Shown here: positions 1-8,600 of the stretch, one piece after another
How positions within the stretch are numbered: the stretch's first letter is position 1
Layout: each line of letters begins with the position of its first letter
Assembly (NCBI GenBank): GCA_934615235.1
Contig: CAKTTL010000054.1
Coordinates: 1-19,312 of the forward strand
DNA from: an uncultured Clostridia bacterium
GTDB taxonomy: Bacteria > Bacillota > Clostridia > Christensenellales > Aristaeellaceae
Length of the DNA stretch: 19,312 nucleotides
Reading direction: 5' to 3'
The notes under the pieces: model-generated
The model's database searches: none
The model's input: only the letters and a program-made list of their open reading frames with translations
Told to the model about the DNA's origin: nothing
Program-made: the position numbers and the translations under genes

Positions 1-14
1 AAGGAGGAAGAATC

Positions 15-407
15 ATGGCTCAGGTTTCCTATCAGGCTGTCGGCCGCCGCAAGCATGCTGTGGCTCGCGTCCGTCTCCTTCCCGGCGACGGAAAGATCAC
101 CATTAACAAGCGCGATATCGATCAGTATTTCGGGCTTGAAACCCTCAAGATGACCGTGCGTCAGCCCCTGGTGCTGACCGACACCGCTTCCCGTTTCGAC
201 GTTGTCATCAACGTTCTCGGCGGCGGCCTCGCCGGCCAGGCCGGCGCGATCCGTCACGGCATCGCCCGCGCCCTTTGCGCGGCGGATGCGGATCTCCGCA
301 GCCCCCTCAAGAAGGAAGGCTTCCTCACGCGCGATCCGCGCATGAAGGAGCGCAAAAAGTACGGCCTCAAGGCCGCCCGTCGCGCGCCGCAGTTCAGCAA
401 GCGCTGA
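15..407 (+). CDS. rpsI: 30S ribosomal protein S9
   Basis: Encodes the 130-residue small-subunit protein uS9, the usual length for the family. S9 sits in the head of the 30S subunit and its basic tail reaches the P-site tRNA. Visible hallmarks are the N-terminal GRRKHAVARVRL segment, the central GGGLAGQAGAIRHGIARAL segment, and the C-terminal run ending in RRAPQFSKR. The start is fixed by a perfect AAGGAGG at bases 1-7, seven bases before the ATG. The window begins exactly at this ribosome binding site, so the usual upstream partner rplM is expected just outside (inference from family gene order). A terminator follows at 424-469, making this the last gene of its operon. Nothing looks truncated. 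Confidence 0.98.
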   Translation: MAQVSYQAVGRRKHAVARVRLLPGDGKITINKRDIDQYFGLETLKMTVRQPLVLTDTASRFDVVINVLGGGLAGQAGAIRHGIARALCAADADLRSPLKKEGFLTRDPRMKERKKYGLKAARRAPQFSKR

Positions 408-423
408 CGCTCGATTTACAGAA

Positions 424-469
424 AACGCCCGTATTGCAGGCCGTCGCCCGCGATACGGGTGTTCTTTTT
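424..469 (+). terminator. Rho-independent terminator of rpsI
   Basis: An 11-bp stem AACGCCCGTAT / ATACGGGTGTT (one G-U pair) encloses an 18-base loop and is followed by TTCTTTTT. It lies 17 bases after the rpsI stop codon and ends the ribosomal protein transcript before the convergent M56 gene. Confidence 0.85.
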
Positions 470-512
470 GCTGCAAAAGAAGAGGCGCTTCCTTTCAGAA
501 GTGCCCTCCCCT

Positions 513-2855
513 TTACTCTTCTCCGTTCCGTACTTCCTTCGCCGCAATCGCGCCGCCTTGCATCGGCAGGCGCTTATTGTTCCAGATGAACTCGCTCAGC
601 TCGCCCGGCGTTTCAACGGTGACGAGCAGCGTCCGGCCGTTATACGCCTGCGGGTCGCCCATCTCCTCGGGCAGCAGCAGCGGCAATGCCCGTTCCCCCG
701 CCCAGTCGGGCAGGCGGATGCCGATGGTGCGTTCCGGGTTTTCCAGCGCGCGGCCTGCCTGCGCCCATTCCTCGGGCGTGAGGTAAACGGCCTCGACCGT
801 GTAGGTCTGCACGCCCTGCGGGTTGGCGGCAATCGCCGCCTCGCGGTCGTACTTCGCTCCCGGAGCATATACAGGATCGCCCGGCCTCGCATAATAACCG
901 AAACTCTCCGCGTTCGGCGCAAGCGCCCTCACTTCGTTATACGTCAGCCCCTCGATATATGAAACGACAAACTTTTTCGTCAAATTCAGCCGAGTAATGG
1001 GCGAAAGATCGTTAACCGGGTTTCCGGTAATCGAAAGATAGGTCAGGTTCGGCGCGGCATTTACAATCTGCTCCAGCTGCTCATTGCCAACGTTGCAGTT
1101 TGTGGCGACCAGATGATAGAGGTCTTTCTGCGCCGCAAGCGGCGAATAATCATCCAGCGTCCTGCAAAAAAGCAGATCGAGCACCTTCAGGCTGCGCGTC
1201 GCCATGCTGGCAAGCGCTTCGTTTGTCATGTCGCAAAACTGCACCTGCAGCAAAGTCAGTTCCGGCCAGGCGCTCAGCAGGTCGATCAGCTCGTCGGCGC
1301 TCTGATATTCAAGCCGCACCTGTCTCAAATGCGGGTGATTTTTCAGCGGCGTATAGTCCATTTTGAACTCCCTACTCACCGGCCCCCAATACCAGAATCT
1401 TTCCAGACTGGACGAATTGTTCAGCGGCGAAAGATCGAGCTGGCTCCCGCCAACCTGCGCGTTGCTGGCAAACTCCTTCAGATTCGGCAGGCTCAGAATG
1501 GGTTGTATCCCTTTCGCATGCATGCCCAAACTAACGCGCTGCAGTTTTTTCAGTCCGCCCAACACGGAAACATCGTAAACCGGGCCTGCCCATCTTCTTT
1601 TTCCTCGTATAATCGAAAATCCGAACTCTTCCAGGTTTTCACACAGCGCCAGATCCTCCAGCGTCTGAATGGCCGGCATGCCTTCCTGCTGGATATAGCT
1701 GAATTCCTTCAGCCTTTTCATGTCCTCCGTCGTCACGGGCTGCCCCTCGGGAATTTCCAGCGCTTCGCGGATTATCTGTTCCACGGTCGCGTCGGCGAAC
1801 GTGACGGGCTCTTCCTTCGCCGTGGCCATGCTCATGCAGAACGCAGCCGCCAACAGCACGCACGCGGCGCACAGCCACACGCGCTTTCCGCGCGAAAAAT
1901 GCAGGATGGACAGAATCCGCGCCTTCAGCTTCGCGCCGCCAAAATGCACGCCCGCGGGCGCTGCGAACCCGTTTTGCCGGGCGGCAAGGCCGAGCAGCGT
2001 TTCCGCGTAATCGCAGCGCTGCGCGGCGGAAAGCCGTGCCGCGACGCGCTCGTCGCAGGCAAGCTCCGCGTCCGCGCGGTTCAGGCGCGCCGCCAGCCAG
2101 ACCAGCGGATGGAACCAGAACGCGCAGCACAGCGCGCCGCGCACAAACGCCCAAAGCGTATCGCCCGTCCGCGCATGGCAGCGCTCATGCAGAAGCATGT
2201 AATAAAGCGCCTCGTCGCCGGGCAGCTCGGCCGGCAGCAGCAGCTTCGGCCGCAGCACGCCGCACAGGCACGGCGAATCGAGCGCCGCGCTCTGCCGCAT
2301 CGCCAGCGGCTTCCAGCCGTTTTGCAGACAGATCCGCTCCACCCGCGCGCGGTTTTCGCGCGAGAGCGGGCGCAGCTTCAGCCGGCGGAAAAACGTATGG
2401 CTGCGCGCCGTCATTCCCGCGGCCGTAACCGCCGCGCCCAGCGCCCAGAGCGCCGTCAGCCATGCGGCGGGGTCCATCGCGCGACGCGCCGGCGCGGGGC
2501 TCGCGGCGGGCGCTTCCGCCGGCGCGGCCTGCTCCGCCTGCGGAGCCTCTTCCGCCCGCACGACAGGCGCGGCCGTTTTCTCTTCCGCGCCCTGCGCGGA
2601 AAAATCAAATCGCGGCGCTTCGGCTTCTTCGACATAATCCTCAAACACCGCTTCGACACGGCTGACCGGCCGCACCGGCATATCGCGCACCGGCACGGAA
2701 AGCGGCAGCAGCAGCCGCAGCGCAACCAGCAGCCACGCCGCGTATACCGCCCGGCTGCCCACCTGTTTGCGGCAGCCGCGAAGCAGACAGACCGCGCCGA
2801 TCAGCGCGCCGCCCGTCAGGCTTGCGCGCAGCAGATGCGTAAGCAGAAAGTTCAT
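513..2855 (-). CDS. BlaR1/MecR1-like M56 membrane metalloprotease with leucine-rich-repeat sensor domain
   Basis: A 780-residue protein. Residues 1-345 form the M56 part: hydrophobic segments near 5-25, 35-53, 130-147, 235-255 and 325-345, the zinc-protease motif HERCH at 223-227, and the downstream ELACDE segment near 265 that supplies the third zinc ligand in this family. A low-complexity Ala/Glu/Pro linker occupies about 75-125. In classical BlaR1 the outer domain is a penicillin-binding sensor. Here residues ~355-650 instead resemble an internalin-type LRR: a cap with TVEQIIREAL and TTEDMKRLKEF, then repeated L-x-x-L-x-x-L strands such as NLTYLSITGNPVNDLSPI. A short C-terminal module (~675-760) is unrecognised. 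The gene overlaps the blaI-like gene by 4 bases (ATGA), so the two are co-translated. By family analogy, signal binding outside would activate the protease to inactivate the repressor. The ligand is unknown. Confidence 0.88.
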   Translation of the reverse strand: MNFLLTHLLRASLTGGALIGAVCLLRGCRKQVGSRAVYAAWLLVALRLLLPLSVPVRDMPVRPVSRVEAVFEDYVEEAEAPRFDFSAQGAEEKTAAPVVRAEEAPQAEQAAPAEAPAASPAPARRAMDPAAWLTALWALGAAVTAAGMTARSHTFFRRLKLRPLSRENRARVERICLQNGWKPLAMRQSAALDSPCLCGVLRPKLLLPAELPGDEALYYMLLHERCHARTGDTLWAFVRGALCCAFWFHPLVWLAARLNRADAELACDERVAARLSAAQRCDYAETLLGLAARQNGFAAPAGVHFGGAKLKARILSILHFSRGKRVWLCAACVLLAAAFCMSMATAKEEPVTFADATVEQIIREALEIPEGQPVTTEDMKRLKEFSYIQQEGMPAIQTLEDLALCENLEEFGFSIIRGKRRWAGPVYDVSVLGGLKKLQRVSLGMHAKGIQPILSLPNLKEFASNAQVGGSQLDLSPLNNSSSLERFWYWGPVSREFKMDYTPLKNHPHLRQVRLEYQSADELIDLLSAWPELTLLQVQFCDMTNEALASMATRSLKVLDLLFCRTLDDYSPLAAQKDLYHLVATNCNVGNEQLEQIVNAAPNLTYLSITGNPVNDLSPITRLNLTKKFVVSYIEGLTYNEVRALAPNAESFGYYARPGDPVYAPGAKYDREAAIAANPQGVQTYTVEAVYLTPEEWAQAGRALENPERTIGIRLPDWAGERALPLLLPEEMGDPQAYNGRTLLVTVETPGELSEFIWNNKRLPMQGGAIAAKEVRNGEE

Positions 2856-3247
2856 CGCTCTCCCTCCCGTTGTTCCTCCTTCGCGCGGGCAATGATGGCG
2901 GAAAGCTCGTCCAGCTCTTCGCTGGAAAGCTCCTGCCGGTCGACCATGTTGCAGACGAGCGCGGAAACTTTGCCGTCAAAGAGACGGTTGAGCAGCGTGT
3001 GCGTCTGCTCGGTGCAGGCGCGCTCCCGGCTGACCTGCGCGTAGACGTTCGTCGCGCGCCCCCCGGCTTCCAGCCGGACGGTTCCCTTCGCCTGCATGCG
3101 CTTGAGCAGCGCGATAACGGTGTACTTCGTCCAGCCGGTTTCATCGTGCAAATCCCGGGTGAGCTGCATGATGGTGCGCGGCTGCCTGCGCCACAGGCAG
3201 GAAATAATGTGCCACTCCGCTTCCGTCAGCGGAATCTTTTCGTCCAT
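2852..3247 (-). CDS. BlaI/MecI/CopY-family winged-helix repressor
   Basis: A 131-residue DNA-binding repressor. The N-terminal half is a winged helix: LTEAEWHIISCLW, then the recognition segment GWTKYTVIALLKRMQAKGTV, then the wing. The C-terminal half is the helical dimerisation region, which in BlaI carries the site cut on signalling. I place the start at the second of two nearby ATGs (3247 rather than 3253). The AGGAG on the minus strand is 8 bases from the second ATG but only 2 from the first. It is the first gene of a two-gene operon with the M56 protease. Its own promoter overlaps a dyad at 3266-3287, consistent with autoregulation. Beta-lactam resistance is not implied, since the partner lacks a recognisable penicillin-binding sensor. 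Confidence 0.92.
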   Translation of the reverse strand: MDEKIPLTEAEWHIISCLWRRQPRTIMQLTRDLHDETGWTKYTVIALLKRMQAKGTVRLEAGGRATNVYAQVSRERACTEQTHTLLNRLFDGKVSALVCNMVDRQELSSEELDELSAIIARAKEEQREGER

Positions 3248-3265
3248 ATGCATCTCTCCTGTAAT

Positions 3266-3287
3266 TTGGTGATAAGCTGCTTACCAA
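3266..3287. promoter_or_regulatory. Candidate operator dyad for the BlaI-like repressor
   Basis: A dyad with outer arms TTGGT / ACCAA and inner arms AAGC / GCTT lies between the -10 box and the start codon, spanning the predicted transcription start. It is imperfect, with a 3-base insertion in one half. Its position fits a repressor site, but it does not match the TACA/TGTA core known for BlaI operators, so the assignment is tentative. Confidence 0.4.
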
Positions 3288-3291
3288 TTGC

Positions 3292-3321
3292 ATTATACCG
3301 GCTCCCCCGTCTCCCTGTCAA
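3292..3321 (-). promoter_or_regulatory. Promoter of the BlaI-M56 operon
   Basis: On the minus strand TTGACA (3316-3321) and TATAAT (3292-3297) are perfect consensus boxes 18 bases apart. Transcription would begin near 3285, giving a leader of about 38 bases before the ATG. Confidence 0.8.
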
Positions 3322-3344
3322 GAGTTGGAAACAATTTTATTACC

Positions 3345-3398
3345 ACCCCAAAAACAAAGAAGCGAATTCGCCCCCAAACGGGTAACAAATTCGCTTCT
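3345..3398 (-). terminator. Probable terminator downstream of degV
   Basis: An 11-bp perfect stem, AGAAGCGAATT (3358-3368) with AATTCGCTTCT (3388-3398), is followed on the minus strand by TTTGTTTTTGG. The T-rich side faces away from degV, so it should end the degV transcript before the blaI-like promoter. The hairpin repeat at 3469-3516 lies between degV and this terminator. Confidence 0.55.
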
Positions 3399-3442
3399 CA
3401 CACAAAGCGTATCCAGGGTGTATCGGCTTTTCCCTCTCCCCC

Positions 3443-3530
3443 AAAAAGCGGCTTTCTTGGGGTGGGGGTTCGGGGGAGGGGTCTTCTTTCTCCTGAAAGA
3501 AGACCCCTCCCCCGAAAAACGTTCCCTTTT
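3443..3530 (+). repeat. Hairpin repeat, copy 1 (22-bp perfect stem, TCCT loop)
   Basis: Bases 3469-3490 and 3495-3516 are perfectly complementary over 22 bp around loop TCCT. The inner part is the shared core TTCTTTCTCCTGAAAGAA; the outer stem is GGGGGAGGGG with its complement. A flank AAAAAGCGGCTTTCTTGG at 3443-3460 precedes it and AAAACGTTCCC follows. The same flanks and core recur at 14324-14400 and, inverted, at 17430-17515. No T-run follows on either strand, so it is not an ordinary intrinsic terminator. It fills the gap between degV and its terminator. Confidence 0.88.
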
Positions 3531-3544
3531 CGTTCTCCTCCCCG

Positions 3545-4423
3545 TCACTCTCCGTGCGTCCGGGCGGTTTTGCCGAAGTAGAACAGCGCCAGCGCGCCGG
3601 GGCCGACGTGCGAACCGGTGACGGGCTCGTATTTGACGGTCAGGAATTTCGCTTCCGGGCAGCCCTGGCGGATGCAGTCCTGCAGAAGCTGCACATCCTC
3701 CGGGCAGTCCGCGTGCGCGATGCCGATGGTCTGCGTCTGCGGAGAATCGATATTGCCGAGCAGATCGTCCGCCAGGTGATGGACGGCCTTTTTGCGGCCG
3801 CGCACCTTGTTGGCGATGATGATGTGCCCGCCTTTGTCGGCTTCAAGGATGGGCTTGATATGCAGCACCGAGCCGACGATGGCCGCCACGCGGCTCACGC
3901 GCCCGCCGCGCAGCAGGTGCATCAAATCGTCGACAGTGAAAATCTGCTGCATCTTCTGCCATTTTTCGTTGAGCATGGCGAGCACTTCGTCCAGCGTCGC
4001 GCCTTCATTGCGCATGCGCGCGGCTTCCAGCACCAGCAGTCCTTCGCCAAGCGACGCTCCGCGCGTATCGAACGTTTCCACGCGCACGTCCGGATGGTTC
4101 TCGCGCACCCGCTGCGCCGCGATCTCGGAGCAGTGATACGCCCCGCTGACGCCCGAGGACATGCTGATGCTCAGCACGTCGCCGCGCTGCGCCATCGGCT
4201 CCATCGCCTCGTAATAGGCGTTTTCCGAAACCATGGAGGTGCTTACCTTCGTGCCCGCGCGAAGCGCGCCGTAATAAGCCCTGTCGTCAAAGGCGTCGAT
4301 GTCCATGCAGGTCTTTTCCACGCCGTTTTCTATATAAACAAACGGGACCATATGAAGCCCCAGCTCCCGGACCATGGAGGTCGGCAGGTTGGCGGAGGTA
4401 TCGGTTAAAATTTCGAAACTCAT
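3545..4423 (-). CDS. DegV family fatty-acid-binding protein
   Basis: A 292-residue DegV protein of normal length. The family binds a fatty acid between two alpha/beta domains and, where studied as FakB, presents it to the FakA kinase for phospholipid synthesis. Visible motifs are the N-terminal FEILTDTSANLP, the STSMVS segment at the TS-Q-P-S-type position, MSSGVSGAYH (the family SSGLSGTY-type loop), the RGGRVS turn, and the C-terminal GSHVGPGALALFYFG. The start is set by GAGGTGA on the minus strand 7 bases before the ATG. No fakA homologue is nearby, and the partner may be elsewhere. The gene has its own promoter inside the end of the upstream glycosyltransferase gene. DegV proteins are often multi-copy, so the lipid preference cannot be read here. 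Confidence 0.95.
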   Translation of the reverse strand: MSFEILTDTSANLPTSMVRELGLHMVPFVYIENGVEKTCMDIDAFDDRAYYGALRAGTKVSTSMVSENAYYEAMEPMAQRGDVLSISMSSGVSGAYHCSEIAAQRVRENHPDVRVETFDTRGASLGEGLLVLEAARMRNEGATLDEVLAMLNEKWQKMQQIFTVDDLMHLLRGGRVSRVAAIVGSVLHIKPILEADKGGHIIIANKVRGRKKAVHHLADDLLGNIDSPQTQTIGIAHADCPEDVQLLQDCIRQGCPEAKFLTVKYEPVTGSHVGPGALALFYFGKTARTHGE

Positions 4424-4442
4424 AGAGGATCACCTCGCGATC

Positions 4443-4493
4443 TAATACTGGATATTACATTTTAATATTATATTCATTCCAGCGAAATGTCAA
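4443..4493 (-). promoter_or_regulatory. degV promoter with adjacent dyad
   Basis: On the minus strand TTGACA (4488-4493) overlaps the stop codon of the upstream glycosyltransferase. TAATAT (4465-4470) lies 17 bases away; TATAAT at 4467-4472 is an alternative with 15-base spacing. Just downstream, TAATACTGGATATTA (4443-4457) is a near-palindrome over the expected transcription start. It could be an operator, possibly for a lipid-responsive regulator, but that is speculation. Confidence 0.6.
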
Positions 4494-5617
4494 GTCCGGG
4501 TTTCATCCGCGTCCCGTTCGATGCGGCGGACGATTTCCTCCGCGCCGTCGCGCTTCATGTGCGCGCGCTGCGCGTCGAGCATGCGGGCGGCGGCTTTGCG
4601 GTCGTAGACGAGCCGGTCGGCGAAGCGGGCGGCTTCATCCGCGCTGCGCGCGAAAAAGGACATCCCGCGCGCGGCGAAGAACTGCGCGTTGAGCGTTTCC
4701 ACGCCGGGAATGGCCATCGTATGCACGAGCGGCACGCCGAGCGCCGCCGCCTCGGAGCTGGAAATGCCGCCCGCCTTGGAAAGCAGCACGTCCGCCGCGT
4801 GCATGTAAACGGCGACCTTGTCCGTAAACGGCACGGCGAGGACGGAGCCGCCCGCGCCGTAGCGCTCCTGCAGGGCGGCGCGCAGCTCCTCGTTGCGGCC
4901 GGGCAGAACGCACAGAAGCGTGTCCTCATCCGGCACGCGCAGGATCGAGTCGCACAGCGTCACCGCGTCGCCGCAGCCGATGCCGCCGGTCATGACGAGG
5001 TAAATCTTTTTCTCCGGCGGCAGGCCGAGCTGCGCGCGCGCCTCCGCCTGCGTCATCGGCTCGAGGAACTTGTGCGCCACGGGCATGCCCGTCACGCACA
5101 GCCGCTGGGCCGGAATGCCCGCCAGCACGCATTCGCCCAGCACATCCTCGTGCGGCAGAAAATAGCGATCCAGCGCGGTTTCCTTCAGGAACGGAATGCA
5201 CGCGTAATCGGACAGAATGCCATAGCAGCGGACGGTAAACTTCGCGTCCCTGCGGCGCATGTAGGTGAGCGTTTCCATCGGGAAAAGATGCGAGCAGACG
5301 ACCGCGTCGAAGCCGTTCTTTTCGATGAATTCGCCCAGCTGGCCCGCATGGCGGATATTGGCGAGGTAAACGGGCGAAGTAACGCCGGTGGCGCTGTACA
5401 TTTCGCCCGCGTGATACATCAGGCCGAACATCTCCGGCGCTTTGGTGGAGATGGTGTTGAGGAGCTTGTCAAAGCTCAGCGGGCCGGGGTTCCCGAACAT
5501 GTGCAGCATATCCAGAAACTCCGCCTCGTGCCCGCGCGCTTCGAGCGCTTCTTTTGCGGCGAGGGCGCAGTGGTTGTGGCCTTCGCCGGTGCTGCAGCTT
5601 AAAAGCAGGATTTTCAT
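4490..5617 (-). CDS. MGDG synthase/MurG-like glycosyltransferase (GT28 type)
   Basis: A 375-residue GT-B glycosyltransferase. The N-terminus MKILLLSCSTGEGHNHCALA and about the first 165 residues match the acceptor-binding domain of monogalactosyldiacylglycerol synthase-like and processive diacylglycerol glucosyltransferases. The C-terminal half has MTGGIGCGD and, near 277, SKAGGISSSEAAALGVPLV, the nucleotide-sugar binding signature of GT28/MurG relatives. The reading frame is open upstream to 6067, but the real start is 5617: AAAGGGGG precedes it, the family N-terminus begins there, and the upstream frame lies inside the neighbouring gene. It starts 17 bases after the double GT-C gene and is surely co-transcribed with it. 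Likely role: moving a sugar from UDP-sugar to a membrane lipid on the inner leaflet. Whether the product is a glycolipid anchor or a lipid carrier for the GT-C protein is not shown. Confidence 0.9.
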   Translation of the reverse strand: MKILLLSCSTGEGHNHCALAAKEALEARGHEAEFLDMLHMFGNPGPLSFDKLLNTISTKAPEMFGLMYHAGEMYSATGVTSPVYLANIRHAGQLGEFIEKNGFDAVVCSHLFPMETLTYMRRRDAKFTVRCYGILSDYACIPFLKETALDRYFLPHEDVLGECVLAGIPAQRLCVTGMPVAHKFLEPMTQAEARAQLGLPPEKKIYLVMTGGIGCGDAVTLCDSILRVPDEDTLLCVLPGRNEELRAALQERYGAGGSVLAVPFTDKVAVYMHAADVLLSKAGGISSSEAAALGVPLVHTMAIPGVETLNAQFFAARGMSFFARSADEAARFADRLVYDRKAAARMLDAQRAHMKRDGAEEIVRRIERDADETRT

Positions 5618-5634
5618 CTGTATACGTCCCCCTT

Positions 5635-8600
5635 TTAATAGTAGAGCCAGCCTCTGTATTTCCAGCCCGGCAGTTTCAGGAAGCTGAACCAGTTGATCGC
5701 GTCCGCCCACCAGCGCGGGAAGGGAACGCCCGTGGCGATGGGATAGAAGGCGATAAACAGCAGCACGACGGCGGCGCAGTAAATCCATTCGGCCCTGCGC
5801 GCGCGCAGCGCGTTTTTCTTCTCCCACAGCCCGAACGCCCAGGCAATCGACAGCATCACAAACGGCAGGCTGCCGAAATAATGATAGATGAACATCGACC
5901 GCGGCACGAGCACCCAGGGCAGATACTGCGCCGCAAAGCCCGTCGCGATCATGCCGGGTTCCGGATCGCTCTCGAGCTGACCGCGCAGCAGGTTCCGCAC
6001 GAAGCGCGCCAGCGCGTACACGAACGTTCCCAGCCCGATCCACCAGACGGCCGGGTTGCCCATGCACATGATCGAAGCGACGTTTCCCGCGCCGGCATAG
6101 GTGGTGCCTTTATAGTAATACATGGGCTTGAGCATCAGCAGCCACTCGTACCAGGGCGATTTGAACGAATGATCGTCGCCCGAAAGGCCGGAATGGTAGT
6201 TGAAGATGTTGATCTGCGTCTGCCAGAAGCGCCGCCAGGTCAGCCCGCCCTCCCAGCGGAAATGCGGGATATAGCTGAAATAGTAGATCGCGAAGGGGAT
6301 GAAGATGAACACCGCGAAGCAGACCGCGATCGTCACGCCCATCAGCTTCCAGAAATCGCGCGCTTCCTCCGCAGCCCGCCCCCCCTGCCGCACGCACCAG
6401 CGCCACTGGCGGATATGGCGGAAGAAGCTGTAAAAGAACAGCATCGCGAGCCCGACGCTCGAATACAGGCAGATCCACTTGCACGCCCAGCCGACGCCCA
6501 TGAAAAGCCCGCACACAGAGAGCGGCACGAGCGTTTTATACCGGTCGCGCAGCAGGTTCATCTGCAGATAGCGGAACATGAAGGCGAACATGAGGATGAT
6601 AAAGAAGACAGCGTAGCTGTCGATGGTGGCGATACGCGTCTGCGTCAGGTGCATCATATCGAACGCCATCACAAACGCGGCGAGGAACGCCCCGCGCGGC
6701 CTGCGCAGCACGATCAGCGCCAGCGCGTACATGGCGGGAATCATCAGCACGCCCGTCAGCGCGCCGAAGAAGCGCCAGCCGAACGGCGTCATGCCGAACA
6801 GCTTGATGCCCAGCATGATGAAAATCTTGCCCAGCGGCGGATGCGTCCATTCGTAAATGGACAGGCCGTGCGCCAGCTCGTAGCCGGTGCGGGCATGATA
6901 GATTTCGTCGAAGTAAGTGCCGTTAAAGTAACTCGGCTCGTCGCAGACGGTGTCCGGCTCGTCGCAAAGCAGCCAGGGATCGCTCGCGTTCTCCTCGCGC
7001 GCGCCTTCGACGGAGAGATCCGCAACCGGCAGCACCGTTCCGTCTTCCGCGCGGAAGACGATTTCCATGATGTTCACGGCGGGGCCGTTCGCCGTCAGCC
7101 GCGCGTAGCGCGCCGAACAGAGAATCCGCTCATCCGTCCAGCCGGTGGCGTTTCCGGCCGCGTCGCAGATGGCCGTGGTCAGATAGTTCCAGCGGAAGCA
7201 CTCGCCCACGTCAAACTGGGCGGGATAGGCTTCCGTCCACGCTTCGCCGTCGCGCGAGAATTCGAGCGTGAAGTTGCGCTGGCTGATTTCGCCGTAATAC
7301 AGAACGTAGAAATCCTGCTCCGCCCCCAGGTCGAAGGTGACGGTTTCCGCCGCGCCGGTGCTCGACCAGACGGTTTGCGGGGCCTTCGTCGAACCGAGGC
7401 CGATAAAGGCGACGCACGCGTAAACCGCCGTCAGCGCGACGAGCGCGAGCGTCTGCCGGAGGTTCGGGCGCGGAACGGGCTTCGTCTCGGCGGCGAAGGG
7501 ATCGAGCGCTTTTTCGGGCGCTTCGCGCCGCAGGGCGCGCAGGCTCGGCAGCGCGCGCGTTCTGCCGTCCAGCGCCGTCCAGACGACAAGCGCGCCGAGG
7601 GCGAGGTTCGCAAGCGAAAGCGCCGCGCCCGTCAGGTTGAAGCCGACGGCCAGATGCGTATCGCGCAGAACCAGCGCGCAGTTGAGATAGAGCGTCGCCG
7701 AGAAGCCGACGAACGCGTACAGCAGCCGCGCGTCGCGGCGATCGATATACGCCGCCAGCAGAAGCGCCAGCGCCGGGAAAAGATAGCGCTCGTGCATCTT
7801 CGCGCCGAAGAGGTACAGCAGGATATAGCACGCCGCGCCGCACAGCGCGAGCCCGGCGGTCTTCGAACGCTTCCAATAATAAAGCGCGAGCGTGCCCGCC
7901 ACGGCCAGCACGGTCATCACCGTGCCGAAAGCGGCGTAGGAAACGCCGAGGATTTTCTCGCTCAGCGGCGCCCAGTTCGCGCCGATGAGGTCGTAGAAGT
8001 TGGCGGCGTTCAGCGTCGCGTAGGGGTAAGAGGAAAGCGTGGAGGTATACAGTTCAAAAATCCACGACAGGGGCTTGCCCCACGCGAACGGCAGCAGCAT
8101 CACAACCGCCGCGGCGAGAGCGATTCCCAGCCCCTTCAGCGCGCTTTTGAGCTGTCCCCTGCTCGTCAAAAGCGCGAGCAGCCCGAGCGGCGCGGCCATC
8201 AGCGCCTGCGGCTTCATCAGCGCTGTGACGACGAAGACGGGCAGCGCGGCCGTCCAGTTGTTTTTTTCGGCGAAGTATACGGTCAAAAGCAGGCCCAGCA
8301 CCATTACGCCGTCGACCTGCCCCCATACGGCGCTGTCCACCAGCACGGCGGGAGAAAACGCGTACAGCGCGCAAAGCAGCAGCGCCGCCGTCTCGCCCAG
8401 GCGCCTGCGCGCCAGCCGCCAGAGCAGATACGCCGCGCCCAAATCGCACAGGCTCGGGATGAAGCGCAGCAGCACGCGCGCCGACGCGCTCTGCGCGCTG
8501 AAAACGCCCAGCCAGTTCAGCAGCTTGCCCACCGGCCACAGCAGATACAGATACCCCGGCGGGTAATCGCAGAAGCTGACGGAATCGTAGAATTGATTCG

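Noticed and set aside
1113..3044. A 643-codon plus-strand frame opposite the M56 gene
   Set aside because: Low-complexity Arg/Gln/His composition, no ribosome binding site, and the opposite strand has clear zinc-protease motifs.
3469..3516. Hairpin read as the degV terminator
   Set aside because: No T-run follows on either strand and the same structure recurs elsewhere; a better terminator lies at 3345-3398.
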